Assembly: GCA_030836185.1 (NCBI GenBank)
Contig: JAURQH010000052.1
Coordinates: 48,485 to 112,484, forward strand
From: Planctomycetota bacterium
GTDB lineage: Bacteria > Planctomycetota > Planctomycetia > Planctomycetales > Planctomycetaceae
Reading direction: 5' to 3'
Length of the DNA: 64,000 nucleotides
The translations under genes were made by a program, and so were the position numbers. Below the pieces are notes generated by a model. It saw only the letters and a program-made list of their open reading frames with translations, did no database searches and was not told the origin of the DNA. Shown here one piece after another: positions 1 through 8,321 of the stretch (position 1 is the stretch's first letter; each line of letters opens with the position of its first letter).

Positions 1-568
1 AGGAAAACCAGCGCTCGGTTCCCGGATGACTGCTACCACGAATTTTGCAGGATAAGACCAGTAATATCGTATAGAGCAACAGATATTGCAGATACCAGAA
101 ATGCGCAATACCCCACAGTCGAGGATCATAATCTTTGGCGTCGAACTCCCAGTATTGGTTCCATGTTAGCTCACCGCGATCAACGTATCCTAGGTTCCAA
201 ATGTAAAACTCTGCAATGAGAATCGGGACTCCAAAACAGAGAAAAGGTATCAGCAAGCGGTCACGACGATTGCGAAACAATGCCGCTTCACCACGACGAT
301 CAAGCATGATGCGTGTGCTCACGCCACTCACGATAAAAAAGAGTGGCATAATGAAACATTCAATGCTCCAGACAAACCAGGTCACAAAGTGACTTTGCTG
401 AGCGGCATCAATTCCTTTGACGCTCCATGCCAAGCCGGGCATCATTTCGGGGAGATAGGGGATCCCGGCATGCAACGCGACAACCAGCAACGTGGCGACT
501 GTGCGCAGAATATCAACGCCCGTCAATCGGCCTTCTGGAATTTCTGATTGCCGATCAATGTGACTCAT
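1..568 (-). CDS. Acyltransferase 3 family membrane protein, partial (C-terminal part beyond window)
   Basis: Reading the minus strand from the ATG at 568 gives an open frame to the window edge, about 189 residues. It begins MSHIDRQSEIPEGRLTGVDI and continues with LRTVATLLVVALHAG, a hydrophobic segment carrying the conserved first-helix Arg and His (H37) of acyltransferase 3 (OatA/MdoC-like) proteins. Further hydrophobic segments follow near residues 65-80, 105-125 and 165-180, with RNRRDRLLIPF between them, which fits the loop of glucan-biosynthesis MdoC-like members. This family transfers acyl groups to extracytoplasmic sugars across the membrane. The exact acceptor cannot be told. An AAGGA lies about 10 bases before the start. 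The gene is cut by the window, not visibly broken. Confidence 0.8.
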   Translation of the reverse strand, partial: MSHIDRQSEIPEGRLTGVDILRTVATLLVVALHAGIPYLPEMMPGLAWSVKGIDAAQQSHFVTWFVWSIECFIMPLFFIVSGVSTRIMLDRRGEAALFRNRRDRLLIPFLCFGVPILIAEFYIWNLGYVDRGELTWNQYWEFDAKDYDPRLWGIAHFWYLQYLLLYTILLVLSCKIRGSSHPGTERWFS

Positions 569-627
569 CGCTGAGCGGTCCTTCGCGAAACTGGCGACGA
601 AACAATAACCAATCCCCGCAAATTCCA

Positions 628-1119
628 CTAGCCGTTTTGTGCAACCCAAAGATTCATCGTTAAGTGAGCCTGTCCTTGATGATGGGCTTCATGCCAGGCA
701 ATCACTTGAAACAATGTTTCCAAAGTCCAGCCTCGACCTTCCAGAAACTCCGTTGGAGATTTCCCCAAGTCCTCTTCCCCAAAGGTCCGAATGGTTTTGA
801 GGAAATGTTCGCGTGAGTGACTTAACAACTCGCGAATTTCACTCAATGTTGGAATCGTGTCATCAGGAGTCGAGCCACCTTTGAATCTTGGAACCAAATC
901 GGGGAAATCGGGTTCTCCCGCATTCAATCGTTCTGTCGCAAAGACCTCTTCCGTCACACCAATGTGCATCACTTGCCAAGCGATGTGAGCTCTGCCCACA
1001 CCGGGACGCCAACCGAGAACTTCCTCAGCCTTGCCAGTCTCTTCAATACGATCAAGCAGTGCCAAAGTTCTGCCACGTTGAAAATCCCACATTTTCGCAT
1101 AGGTCTCAATTGTCGACAT
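628..1119 (-). CDS. DinB-like metal-dependent protein
   Basis: A 163-residue four-helix-bundle protein of the DinB/YfiT superfamily. The start at 1119 (MSTIETYAKM) is preferred over longer options because GAGAGGAA lies five bases upstream. The family places three histidines on one face to bind a divalent metal; here they are likely H51 in AWQVMHIG and two of the cluster AWHEAHHQGQ near the C terminus. Members include damage-inducible proteins and thiol-dependent S-transferases such as bacillithiol transferases; the substrate here is unknown. It reads away from the CNNM gene across a 119-base gap that probably holds both promoters, and toward the acyltransferase gene 59 bases downstream. Confidence 0.75.
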   Translation of the reverse strand: MSTIETYAKMWDFQRGRTLALLDRIEETGKAEEVLGWRPGVGRAHIAWQVMHIGVTEEVFATERLNAGEPDFPDLVPRFKGGSTPDDTIPTLSEIRELLSHSREHFLKTIRTFGEEDLGKSPTEFLEGRGWTLETLFQVIAWHEAHHQGQAHLTMNLWVAQNG

Positions 1120-1238
1120 TCGATTCCTCTCAAGGCTCATCGGGTGCTTACTGTGAAAAGTCATTATGACGAGTTTCCAATGCCACGTCACGTCATTGAT
1201 GGACTTTGATCTGCCGAAGTCGAACACGACTCGTTAAA

Positions 1239-2276
1239 ATGCAACCCAAACATGATCATCCCTTGGAACTTAGACTTATGATTGCCCTTTGCTTGTATAT
1301 CGTCGTCTTTCTGGCCTTATCGGGCTTGCTGGCCTTGATCGATGCCGCAGTCCTCAGTGTCACAATCGCAGAGACTGAAGAAATGGTGATTCACGACAAG
1401 CCGGGGGCTGCAGCGCTCAGAACGGTTAAAAATAATATCACGCATGCGGTCGTCGTCATTGTCATCATCACCAATACCATCAATGTGCTGGGGCCAATCC
1501 TTGTCGGGCAAACAGCAACAAACTTGTACGGCAGCTCGATCATCGGAATCATCACAGGCGTTTTGACCTTCGGGACCATCATATTTTCTGAAATCATCCC
1601 CAAGTCATTAGGAACTCACTATGCACCGCTCATCTCACGAATCGCCGCGCCGCCGATTCTTGCTTTAACTTATGGGTTATTCCCACTTGTCTTTGTATTC
1701 GAAAAGATCGCATCATTCTTTCAGCGAGGCGAACGACAAATCGGAACTGAAACACAAATTCGTTCTCTCGTGACCATTGGACAGAAAGCTGGTCGCATCG
1801 AAGATGATGAAAGCCAGATGATCCATCAGGCGTTTGTCCTCAATGACCTGACCGCTGCAGACATCATGACGCCGATTGATCGAGTCGTGATGCTGCCTCA
1901 ATCATCGACTGTCAGAGAAGCAGCCCTCGTCATCCTCAGCCACGAATTCTCACGATACCCCGTACACGGGGACTCGGTGGACGACATCAAAGGTATGGTC
2001 CTCAGTCGGCAGATACTCTCAGCGATTGAAGCAGGACGAGACGCTGAGACCATCGAATCGTTCATACTCAAGACACCTCGTGTGAAAGCGGAGAAAAAAT
2101 CTGACACGCTATTGATGATGTTTCGTCAGCGACAAACTCATCTGGCGACCGTGCACCAAGATGGCAAAATGCTAGGACTGGTCACTCTGGAAGATGTCCT
2201 CGAAGAATTAGTGGGTGAGATCAAGGACGAAAAAGACAATCCCGCCGAGCGGGATATGGAACCTGATCAGGAATAA
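1239..2276 (+). CDS. CNNM/CBS-pair membrane protein (CorC/HlyC-like)
   Basis: A 345-residue protein with an N-terminal CNNM (DUF21) membrane domain of about four helices (roughly residues 10-170) and a cytoplasmic pair of CBS domains (about 185-330). Typical signatures are EIIPKSLG at the end of the membrane domain, NDLTAADIMTPID before the first CBS motif and VTLEDVLEELVGEI closing the second. CNNM proteins take part in Mg2+ (or Na+/Co2+) transport, with CBS domains sensing adenine nucleotides. The CorC-HlyC C-terminal domain of the longest members is absent. The start at 1239 is the first in-frame ATG; an ATG at 1278 right before the first helix is a credible alternative. The gene is divergent from the DinB gene. 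Confidence 0.85.
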   Translation: MQPKHDHPLELRLMIALCLYIVVFLALSGLLALIDAAVLSVTIAETEEMVIHDKPGAAALRTVKNNITHAVVVIVIITNTINVLGPILVGQTATNLYGSSIIGIITGVLTFGTIIFSEIIPKSLGTHYAPLISRIAAPPILALTYGLFPLVFVFEKIASFFQRGERQIGTETQIRSLVTIGQKAGRIEDDESQMIHQAFVLNDLTAADIMTPIDRVVMLPQSSTVREAALVILSHEFSRYPVHGDSVDDIKGMVLSRQILSAIEAGRDAETIESFILKTPRVKAEKKSDTLLMMFRQRQTHLATVHQDGKMLGLVTLEDVLEELVGEIKDEKDNPAERDMEPDQE

Positions 2277-2358
2277 CCCTCTTCAGCAAACTGGGTTGTG
2301 ACTGAAAACCTCTCTATAAAAAAACACCGTATCCCTCTAAATAACAGAACCTTACGGC

Positions 2359-2390
2359 CTACTACCAAATAAATACTATATTATTAGTAG
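2359..2390. promoter_or_regulatory. Putative BlaI-type operator (TACTA-N6-TAGTA)
   Basis: An inverted repeat TACTA/TAGTA with a six-base spacer lies at 2374-2389. A further CTACTA at 2359-2364 mirrors the TAGTAG at 2385-2390. It sits about 90 bases upstream of the BlaI-family start in an AT-rich stretch. BlaI/MecI/CopY repressors bind dyads with TACA/TGTA or TACTA-like half sites and usually autoregulate, so this is a reasonable autoregulatory operator. Inferred from position and symmetry only. Confidence 0.45.
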
Positions 2391-2476
2391 ACAAGCTGCC
2401 GATCAAAGTCTATAATCTCGTCAGAGTCACCGCACGAACCTCAGCAAGGTATGTCCAGCGGAAAGAAATCAACCAG

Positions 2477-2866
2477 ATGGCAGCACGTCCGCAAACAGAA
2501 ACGCCCACTGATGGCGAACTCGAAATCCTGAAAGTTCTTTGGGAGCAGGGACCGTCCACGGTGCGTGAAGTTCTGGGGGAACTCAACAAAACTCGAGCAC
2601 GCGCTTACACCTCGGTCATGACCATGATGAACCTGATGGTCGATAAACACTTGCTTCAACGTGAACCACAAGGCCGAGCGTTTTTGTATCGACCAGCCTC
2701 GGCACAACGAGCCGTCTTGAGTGAAATTGTGGACGATCTGGTTGGCAAAGCATTTGACGGATCGGCAAGTTCCCTCGTGGTCGCCTTACTTGATAAATCA
2801 AAGTTAAGTCCCGATGAAGCAGAGAGAATTAAAGAAGCGATTCTGGAGTATCAAGCCTCCAAGTAG
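2477..2866 (+). CDS. BlaI/MecI/CopY family winged-helix repressor
   Basis: A 129-residue protein with the usual length and layout of the Penicillinase_R family. The winged-helix domain covers residues 10-80 (GELEILKVLWEQGPSTVREV, then RARAYTSVMTMMNLMVDKH for the recognition region, and a wing with REPQGRAFLYRP). A C-terminal dimerisation helix pair follows (LSPDEAERIKEAILEY). BlaI and MecI are cleaved when a neighbouring BlaR1/M56 membrane peptidase senses a signal; no M56 gene is present next to it. The next gene, 161 bases downstream, codes for a secreted proline-rich protein and may be its target. A GGAAAG lies about 11 bases before the ATG. Its own operator is probably the dyad at 2374-2389. 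Confidence 0.88.
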   Translation: MAARPQTETPTDGELEILKVLWEQGPSTVREVLGELNKTRARAYTSVMTMMNLMVDKHLLQREPQGRAFLYRPASAQRAVLSEIVDDLVGKAFDGSASSLVVALLDKSKLSPDEAERIKEAILEYQASK

Positions 2867-3027
2867 TCATCGAATCACATACAGTGTCTCGAAGAATACC
2901 CTCTGTGAAGCACCCTCAGAATTTTTGAATTTTCAAACGTATATTTCGGCAATGTCCTGTAAGAATCTGAGACCAAATTTAATCAGCAGCGTCTCGCTGC
3001 GATGAATATTTTAAGAAGGAAAAAGAT

Positions 3028-3771
3028 ATGAATTATTTGAAGCGCTTTCGAGAAAAAATGAGTGAATCGCTCTCAACACATCGGCGCAGTTGGTGGACCG
3101 CTGGCGTATTGGCGGTGTTAGTCCCTATTGGACTATTTGGTTCGTCACTTTTGGCTCAGGAGCCTCCGCGTGATCGCGAACGTCCGCCAGCTTCGGAACG
3201 CGGTGACCGGCCAGAACCTCCTCCACGAGATGCCCAAGGCGGTCGACCTCCAGGACCTCCCAGAGATTCCCAAGGCGGTCGACCTCCGGGACCACCTCCA
3301 CACGGTCGTGATGGCGATCGCCCAGGCCCCCCTCCTCGTGGAGAACAAGGTCAACGCCCACCTCATCCACCAGAAGGTCGTGATGGCCATCGACCACCGG
3401 GACCTCCTCGCGGAGAAGGAGAACAAGGCGATTTGGCTCATGAAATCCACCTGTTAAGACAAGAAATTCGTCAACTCCGTGAAGAACTTCATCGGCACGG
3501 ACCTCCTCCGCATGGCCTACATCACGGCTCTCCACCAAGAGGAAGAGAAGGACACCAAGGTCCACCGCCAAGAGGACCGCAGGGGGACCGTCAAGGGCCT
3601 CCACCACGTGGACCACAAAGTGACCGACAAGGGCCTCCTCCACGTGATGGTTTTGGAGGACCACCACCCCGCGGGTCTCGAGATGGTGATCGACAAGGAC
3701 CGCCACCACGCGGTGATCGCCCCGAAAGAGAGGGAGACCGTCCTCAACGTCCAGAACGGGAAACTGAATAG
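3028..3771 (+). CDS. Secreted Pro/Gly/Arg-rich repeat protein
   Basis: A 247-residue protein I cannot assign to a family. A strong AAGGAAAAAG precedes the ATG. The N terminus is basic and followed by a hydrophobic segment (VLAVLVPIGLFGSSLLAQ, about residues 28-45) that fits a signal peptide. Almost all of the rest is disordered: tandem degenerate blocks of GPPPRG-type sequence joined by charged GDRQ/EGHQ spacers, including several RGD triplets. A single charged helical stretch near 135-155 (EIHLLRQEIRQLREEL) could form a short coiled coil. The repetition gives long open frames on the other strand, which I treat as artefacts. It follows the BlaI-type gene. It ends about 100 bases before a strong terminator. 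Likely exported to periplasm or surface; role unknown. Confidence 0.75.
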   Translation: MNYLKRFREKMSESLSTHRRSWWTAGVLAVLVPIGLFGSSLLAQEPPRDRERPPASERGDRPEPPPRDAQGGRPPGPPRDSQGGRPPGPPPHGRDGDRPGPPPRGEQGQRPPHPPEGRDGHRPPGPPRGEGEQGDLAHEIHLLRQEIRQLREELHRHGPPPHGLHHGSPPRGREGHQGPPPRGPQGDRQGPPPRGPQSDRQGPPPRDGFGGPPPRGSRDGDRQGPPPRGDRPEREGDRPQRPERETE

Positions 3772-3871
3772 TCCAAGTTTGCTTTCGCGGGCAAACAAGA
3801 GCGGTCTGAACAGATCCCGGAACACACACTTGCCGACTTCGTTGGTGAGTGCAGGAACTGACAGACACTTA

Positions 3872-3903
3872 AGCTCGGGAGAGAAATCTCTCGGGCTTTT
3901 TTT
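3872..3903 (+). terminator. Rho-independent terminator
   Basis: An 11-bp fully paired stem (3872-3882 with 3887-3897, two G-T wobbles) closes a GAAA tetraloop and is followed by seven T residues. It lies 100 bases after the stop of the proline-rich gene and 25 bases before the GNAT start, so it separates the two units. Confidence 0.92.
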
Positions 3904-3928
3904 GTGCGCACTCCTTATCATACTCAGC

Positions 3929-4372
3929 ATGAATGCCACTCTACGAAAATATGAATCCACCGATTTGGAAGCCGTCCTCTCCTCATGGGAGAACGCCACC
4001 CGCATTGCGCACCCATTCTTCACTGAAGAATTTTTGGATCAGGAACGTCATAACATTCCTGAAATGTACCTCCCCAATGCCGAGACATGGGTGGCCGAGA
4101 ATGCACAAAGTGTCGTCGGATTTTTCGCTCTCATAGGAAACGAAGTGGGTGCGATCTTTGTCGATCCTGATTTCCAAGGGCAAGGAATCGGAACGCTACT
4201 CATCGATAAAGCTTGCGAACTGCGAGGCGATTTAGAGGTTGAGGTCTTTGCCGAGAATCGGGTTGGGCGACCGTTCTATGAAAAGTACGGCTTTGTTCCT
4301 CTGTCGGAGAGCATTCATGAAGCGACTGGAAAGAAACTGTTACGACTCCAATACCGCTCCTCCAAGGATTGA
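3929..4372 (+). CDS. GNAT family N-acetyltransferase
   Basis: A 147-residue single-domain GNAT protein. It begins MNATLRKYESTDLEAV, shows the acetyl-CoA loop of motif A as FVDPDFQGQGIGTLLIDKA (Q/R-x-x-G-x-G/A type), and the motif B region NRVGRPFYEKYGFVP. This layout matches small YjaB/RimI-like acetyltransferases that acetylate amines or protein N termini; the acceptor is unknown. The ATG at 3929 lies just after a terminator, so the longer reading frame upstream of it is not used. The next gene starts three bases after this stop, so the two probably share a transcript. Confidence 0.85.
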   Translation: MNATLRKYESTDLEAVLSSWENATRIAHPFFTEEFLDQERHNIPEMYLPNAETWVAENAQSVVGFFALIGNEVGAIFVDPDFQGQGIGTLLIDKACELRGDLEVEVFAENRVGRPFYEKYGFVPLSESIHEATGKKLLRLQYRSSKD

Positions 4373-4375
4373 ATC

Positions 4376-4858
4376 ATGAACACCGAACACAGCGCGCGGC
4401 AAGTTCTCTTACACGGCATTTCATTGGTCCTTGCAGGTTTGATATGGGGATTATTTGTTCCGATGACACCATACCCTCGTCTGGCTTTGACGGCCCACAT
4501 TCAGTTTGAGTCGAACGGCCTACTATGGATTGTCGCGGCAATTCTTCTCCTGAAACTCCCCCATCAGGTGGGAACAAAGTCGATGCTCGTAATTTTAGCT
4601 TCAACTTGGTTAACGTGGCCAATGGTGCTCTCTGAAGTCGCCAATGCCTGGTGGGGAACGAATGAAATGTTGACCATTGCAGCAGCACAGGCAGGAGCGA
4701 CAGGAGGCCAACCGTGGCAAGAGCTAACCATCAAACTGACTCACATGATCGGTGGTTTGGTGCTGATTATCGCTTGGTTATTGATACTCATCGGTTTTCT
4801 TCCGAATCACTCTGGATTCCATCTTGTAACGACTCATGAATTAACTCCTGATGAGTGA
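4376..4858 (+). CDS. Four-helix membrane protein, hydroxylaminobenzene mutase/styrene oxide isomerase-like
   Basis: A 160-residue protein with four membrane helices (about residues 10-30, 48-62, 70-88, 120-142). The stretch YPRLALTAHIQFESNGLLWI resembles the conserved Pro-Arg...Ala-His...Asn-Gly pattern found after the first helix of HabA/HabB and the related heme-binding StyC isomerases, and the length fits. Those proteins rearrange hydroxylaminobenzene to aminophenol or styrene oxide to phenylacetaldehyde. The assignment rests on this short motif and topology, so treat it as a family hint. It is coupled to the GNAT gene upstream (three-base gap). Confidence 0.5.
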   Translation: MNTEHSARQVLLHGISLVLAGLIWGLFVPMTPYPRLALTAHIQFESNGLLWIVAAILLLKLPHQVGTKSMLVILASTWLTWPMVLSEVANAWWGTNEMLTIAAAQAGATGGQPWQELTIKLTHMIGGLVLIIAWLLILIGFLPNHSGFHLVTTHELTPDE

Positions 4859-4998
4859 CCAGCCACCCCACATTTTTTTGGATTTTGAGTCTTCTTCTGT
4901 TAGCATAACCTCACCAGTTTTGCCCCTGCGGTTCGCGGGCCATGATGCGTGAATCGTTGCCACACTCGTAGACATTTCGTTCGCGTTCGAGGTGTGCC

Positions 4999-5688
4999 AT
5001 GCCGAACCCCTTTGCTGTTGACTGTCCGACCTGTGCCAAAACGTTCAAAATTAAAAATCAGACGCTGATTGGGAAACGCATCATCTGCCCCGGTTGCGAA
5101 AATGCGTTTCGTATCGACCCCGATCAGATTCAAAAAATCGCTCCCAAACAAGCGGCTCCCAAACCGAAGTCAGAGTCGGCATCAAAACCAAAGCCACAAT
5201 CCAAACGTCGTAAACGCCCCGCAGCACCGGCTGCCACTTCGGATAATCCCAATGACGAGTGGTTGTCAGCTTTGAGCGAAACCGAGAGTTCCATGTCGGA
5301 TGCCGAAAAAAACAATTTGAAGTCTGAGTATGAAGCTGAGCCAAATGGTAACGAAAACTATTACATTTCACTCGCAGCAGAGCAGGTAATCCAAGAACAT
5401 TGGGAGTCTGATAAAGAGGTCGAATATGTCGATACAGACTACGCCTATGACTATCCCGCGGATGTCTGGAAAAACGCCAAAACGCAATGGGAAGAACTGT
5501 CCCCCGAACAGCAAGCCGCCCGAACGAAGGAAGAAGAATCGGGAGTAGCTGGTCTTGGCTCTGCCGCCATGACCGGCTCTATCATTTCGTCCACATGGAG
5601 CACTCTCGGGCCATTCGACGGACTGTGGGTTTTACTGGCGAGTTTCACGGCGTTTCGCGTCGGTGCGAATGAACACGAAGTCGATTAA
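4999..5688 (+). CDS. Zinc-ribbon protein with C-terminal hydrophobic hairpin
   Basis: A 229-residue protein with good GAGGTG six bases before its ATG. Residues 9-35 form an MJ0042-type zinc ribbon: two CxxC-like knuckles (CPTC and CPGC). A basic Lys/Pro/Ser-rich linker (about 50-80) and an acidic middle part with many Asp, Glu and Tyr follow. The C terminus has a Gly-rich hydrophobic stretch (about 182-220) able to span or dip into the membrane. Planctomycetes have many such ribbon-plus-membrane proteins of unknown role. Stands alone between the HAB-like gene and the TRIC gene. Confidence 0.7.
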   Translation: MPNPFAVDCPTCAKTFKIKNQTLIGKRIICPGCENAFRIDPDQIQKIAPKQAAPKPKSESASKPKPQSKRRKRPAAPAATSDNPNDEWLSALSETESSMSDAEKNNLKSEYEAEPNGNENYYISLAAEQVIQEHWESDKEVEYVDTDYAYDYPADVWKNAKTQWEELSPEQQAARTKEEESGVAGLGSAAMTGSIISSTWSTLGPFDGLWVLLASFTAFRVGANEHEVD

Positions 5689-5772
5689 AAGATCTCGAAC
5701 ACTTTCGGTTTCGCCGGTGTCGATTAGAATAAATCACCGAACTCGACTCAAACTGACCAACTGACTTAATCC

Positions 5773-6405
5773 ATGCCCCTCATCCAAGCCATTGAATTTG
5801 TTGCCGTGATGGTTTCGGCCATCTATGGAATCCTGTTGGCGTCGCGCAAGGGAATGGATTTTGTCGGTTTGTTTTGCGTCGCTTTCGCGGTCGCGTTTGG
5901 TGGAGGATCGCTGCGAGACCTATTTCTTGATCGGCATCCACTGTTTTGGATCGCCAACGGTCATTATGTAATTTGCGTGTTCGGACTGTCCTTGGTGGGA
6001 GCCGTCATCCCCCGCGTCTTACACAGGCTGGAACGATATTTACCGATCCCCGATGCGATGGGAATGTCGCTCTTCACCGTTCTCGGCACCAGCTATGCCT
6101 TGGAATACGAGTCTCCACTCTTCATCGCTTCCATTATCGGAGTGATCACGGGAACTTTTGGTGGAGTGATCGCGGACATCATCTGTAATGAAGTACCGTC
6201 TCTGTTCAAACCGGCTACGACATTTTATGCCACCTGCTCTTTTGCAGGAAGCTGGTCTTTCCTGACATTGCACTGGTTAGGCCAAAGCGAGACCGTCTGC
6301 ATGTTTGTTGGTGCGACAATCACATTTGCCTTCCGACTGCTGGCAATGGCATTCAATTGGCGATTGCCGGCAGCTCAAATTTCCTCAGAGCCGACAAAAG
6401 ATTGA
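5773..6405 (+). CDS. TRIC-type cation channel family protein (UPF0126)
   Basis: A 210-residue integral membrane protein with about seven helices arranged as an inverted repeat of three, plus one. Each repeat carries the family glycine/acid motif: FGGGSLRDLFL near residue 42 and FGGVIADIICNEVP near residue 128. Bacterial TRIC homologues (YicG/YvgT group) form trimers with a pore in each subunit and pass K+ or other monovalent cations. Length matches the family. No clear Shine-Dalgarno before the ATG. It is followed 67 bases later by the carbonic anhydrase gene on the same strand. Confidence 0.88.
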   Translation: MPLIQAIEFVAVMVSAIYGILLASRKGMDFVGLFCVAFAVAFGGGSLRDLFLDRHPLFWIANGHYVICVFGLSLVGAVIPRVLHRLERYLPIPDAMGMSLFTVLGTSYALEYESPLFIASIIGVITGTFGGVIADIICNEVPSLFKPATTFYATCSFAGSWSFLTLHWLGQSETVCMFVGATITFAFRLLAMAFNWRLPAAQISSEPTKD

Positions 6406-6472
6406 TTTTAAGGGGTTGATGCATTACCCTAGGTCTATTGCATTAACGTGTCTTTTGTAGGAATCCAAGCTC

Positions 6473-7108
6473 ATGGATAAAATCATTCGTGGCGTTCACG
6501 AGTTTCAGGGACATCCTTTTAGTGAAAAGGAATCTTTATTCAGTGAATTGGCGAGCGGTCAATCTCCACGATCTCTGTTCGTAACCTGTTCGGACTCTCG
6601 AGTGGTTCCCAATTTGGTCACACAAACGAATCCCGGAGAACTCTTCGTGATCAGAAACGCAGGGAATCTTGTTCCCAAATATGAGCAGGATCAGCCAACT
6701 TCCGAAGCCGCCACAATTGAATATGCCGTCAATGCTCTGAAAGTTCCGAATATCATTATCTGCGGACATTCCCGGTGTGGAGCAATGGGAGGTTTGCTCG
6801 CTTTAGATCAACTCGATGCCTTACCTGTGGTGCAGTCACTCCTCTCCAAAGAGACAGCAGCAGACCGCGTGAGAGAAAAAAATCCGAATGCCTCAGCGGA
6901 AGATCTGCTCAAATATACAATTCAGGAAAACGTGCTTGTCCAGATTGAAAACCTGAAAACACACCCTTGTGTCACGGCTGCCATTGATGAAGGACGCCTC
7001 TCTCTCCACGGCTGGGTGTATCAATTTGAAACGGGAGATGTTTTTATTCATTCGGACCGATCATCGTCTTTTGCTTCCGTCCGAGAGAGTGGTGAGGCAT
7101 TTGCTTAA
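6473..7108 (+). CDS. Beta-class carbonic anhydrase
   Basis: A 211-residue beta-carbonic anhydrase, which interconverts CO2 and bicarbonate with a zinc ion. The ligands are clear: C39 and D41 in CSDSRVVP, H99 and C102 in ICGHSRCGAM. D41 and R43 form the catalytic dyad. The region between, FVIRNAGNLVP, is also typical, as is the C-terminal GWVYQFETGDV. No signal peptide, so it acts in the cytosol. The gene directly follows the TRIC channel gene; the two may be co-transcribed, but no function links them with certainty. Confidence 0.95.
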   Translation: MDKIIRGVHEFQGHPFSEKESLFSELASGQSPRSLFVTCSDSRVVPNLVTQTNPGELFVIRNAGNLVPKYEQDQPTSEAATIEYAVNALKVPNIIICGHSRCGAMGGLLALDQLDALPVVQSLLSKETAADRVREKNPNASAEDLLKYTIQENVLVQIENLKTHPCVTAAIDEGRLSLHGWVYQFETGDVFIHSDRSSSFASVRESGEAFA

Positions 7109-7399
7109 GAGACGCATTTGTCGAAGATTGAGGACACCCCGATCACCACAGGCGGCCCGACCATCGTTCTTAAAACGTGTTCCTCACTCTCTCATGCTTA
7201 AGAATTTGCAAGAAAACGACTTACAATCGTGACATCTGCGATTCTTTCGGATTTTTTCCCGGATTTTGGCTTGGAGAACACGGGACAGAGGCATTTAATT
7301 GACCGATAAATCGAAACATAGCCCGGCTAGACGTACGCAATCACATTAGCCCACTGACTTAAATCTTAACGGGACTGGCATGGTCCTTTGGAGAAATCA
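7109..7399. other. Intergenic region, no gene seen
   Basis: This 291-base gap contains no supported gene. It holds AT-rich sequence before the truncated ABC gene, with GGAG seven bases ahead of the start at 7400. No convincing terminator for the carbonic anhydrase gene was found. Confidence 0.5.
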
Positions 7400-8302
7400 A
7401 TGTCGAATTCCGGTTCGGAATCCACTCCTTCACCCCAGAAGGAGGGTTCGAAAGAATCGTGTAGCTGGATTTTGGAACGACTGATTATTGAATCAGGTCG
7501 CCAAATTGATCGACCGCGCGTTCGCCGTGCCGTGCAAGAGGCGGACGAAGCCCATGATGGTCTCAAGCACGAGAACTGGTGGCTGGTTTTAAGTGAAGCG
7601 GCTGAAAGCTTGGGATTCAAGAGTAAGGTCATCGATGCAACCTCATCACAAGCCGTACAAATGGCTCTCGATGGTGACCACGTCTGCTGGAAAACAAACG
7701 CAGAAGACTTCTCATGGAGAGCCGTCTCGAAATCCGAACGGTCCAAGCTACAAGTTCTGCACCCGTTTTCGAAGTCTCCCGCTCACTGGTTGAACAAGGG
7801 ACAACTCAAAAGATTGATCAAAGAGTCTCAAATCGACTCTTCGGTCAGATGTGTGGTGTTACAGCCTTACGAAGCCTTAGGAATTGAAATGGGACACGAC
7901 ACAACACCTTTTCAAAGATTGAAAAACTTACTGCGGCCGGAATGGTCCGATATTTGGGTCGTTCTGGTCTTCGCATTGGTGGCTGGACTGCTCAGTCTGG
8001 CGACTCCGATTGCTGTTGAGTCCCTTGTGAATACAGTTGCCTTTGGAACACTCATGCAACCGGTTTTCATCCTTGCCATCATTTTGTTTGCTTTCTTGGG
8101 TATGCAGGCGATGATGCGTGGCTTACAAACTTTCATCGTGGAAATTATCCAACGACGGATGTTTGCGAGAATCTCAGCAGACTTGGCCTTTAGGCTTCCA
8201 CGAACGAAAACTGAAGTTGAAGCATTACTCGAATACTTCAGAACCCGCGCACTTTATCGTGCCATTCTCGCAGAAGATCACCAAAGCCGAGCAGGGCAAT
8301 GA
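7400..8302 (+). pseudogene. Truncated ABC exporter (N-terminal domain and first membrane helices only)
   Basis: The 300-residue frame begins well (GGAG seven bases before MSNSGSESTP). It has a C39-peptidase-like N-terminal region without the catalytic Cys, then the start of a type I ABC exporter membrane domain: two hydrophobic helices around residues 192-245 and the coupling-type sequence FARISADLAFRLPR. After this the sequence stops resembling exporters and ends at 8302, 19 bases from the convergent PQQ gene. Helices 3-6 and the whole ATPase domain (Walker A, signature, Walker B) are missing. The neighbouring frame from about 8215 may hold a frameshifted remnant. The likeliest history is deletion of the 3' two thirds; a functional regulator made of this half is possible but not supported. 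Confidence 0.75.
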
Positions 8303-8321
8303 ACGATCAAGAGTCTCCTTT

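Noticed and set aside
3125..3868. Long minus-strand and other-frame open frames inside the proline-rich gene
   Set aside because: They come from the repetitive GC-rich code of the plus-strand gene; no start site or family match.
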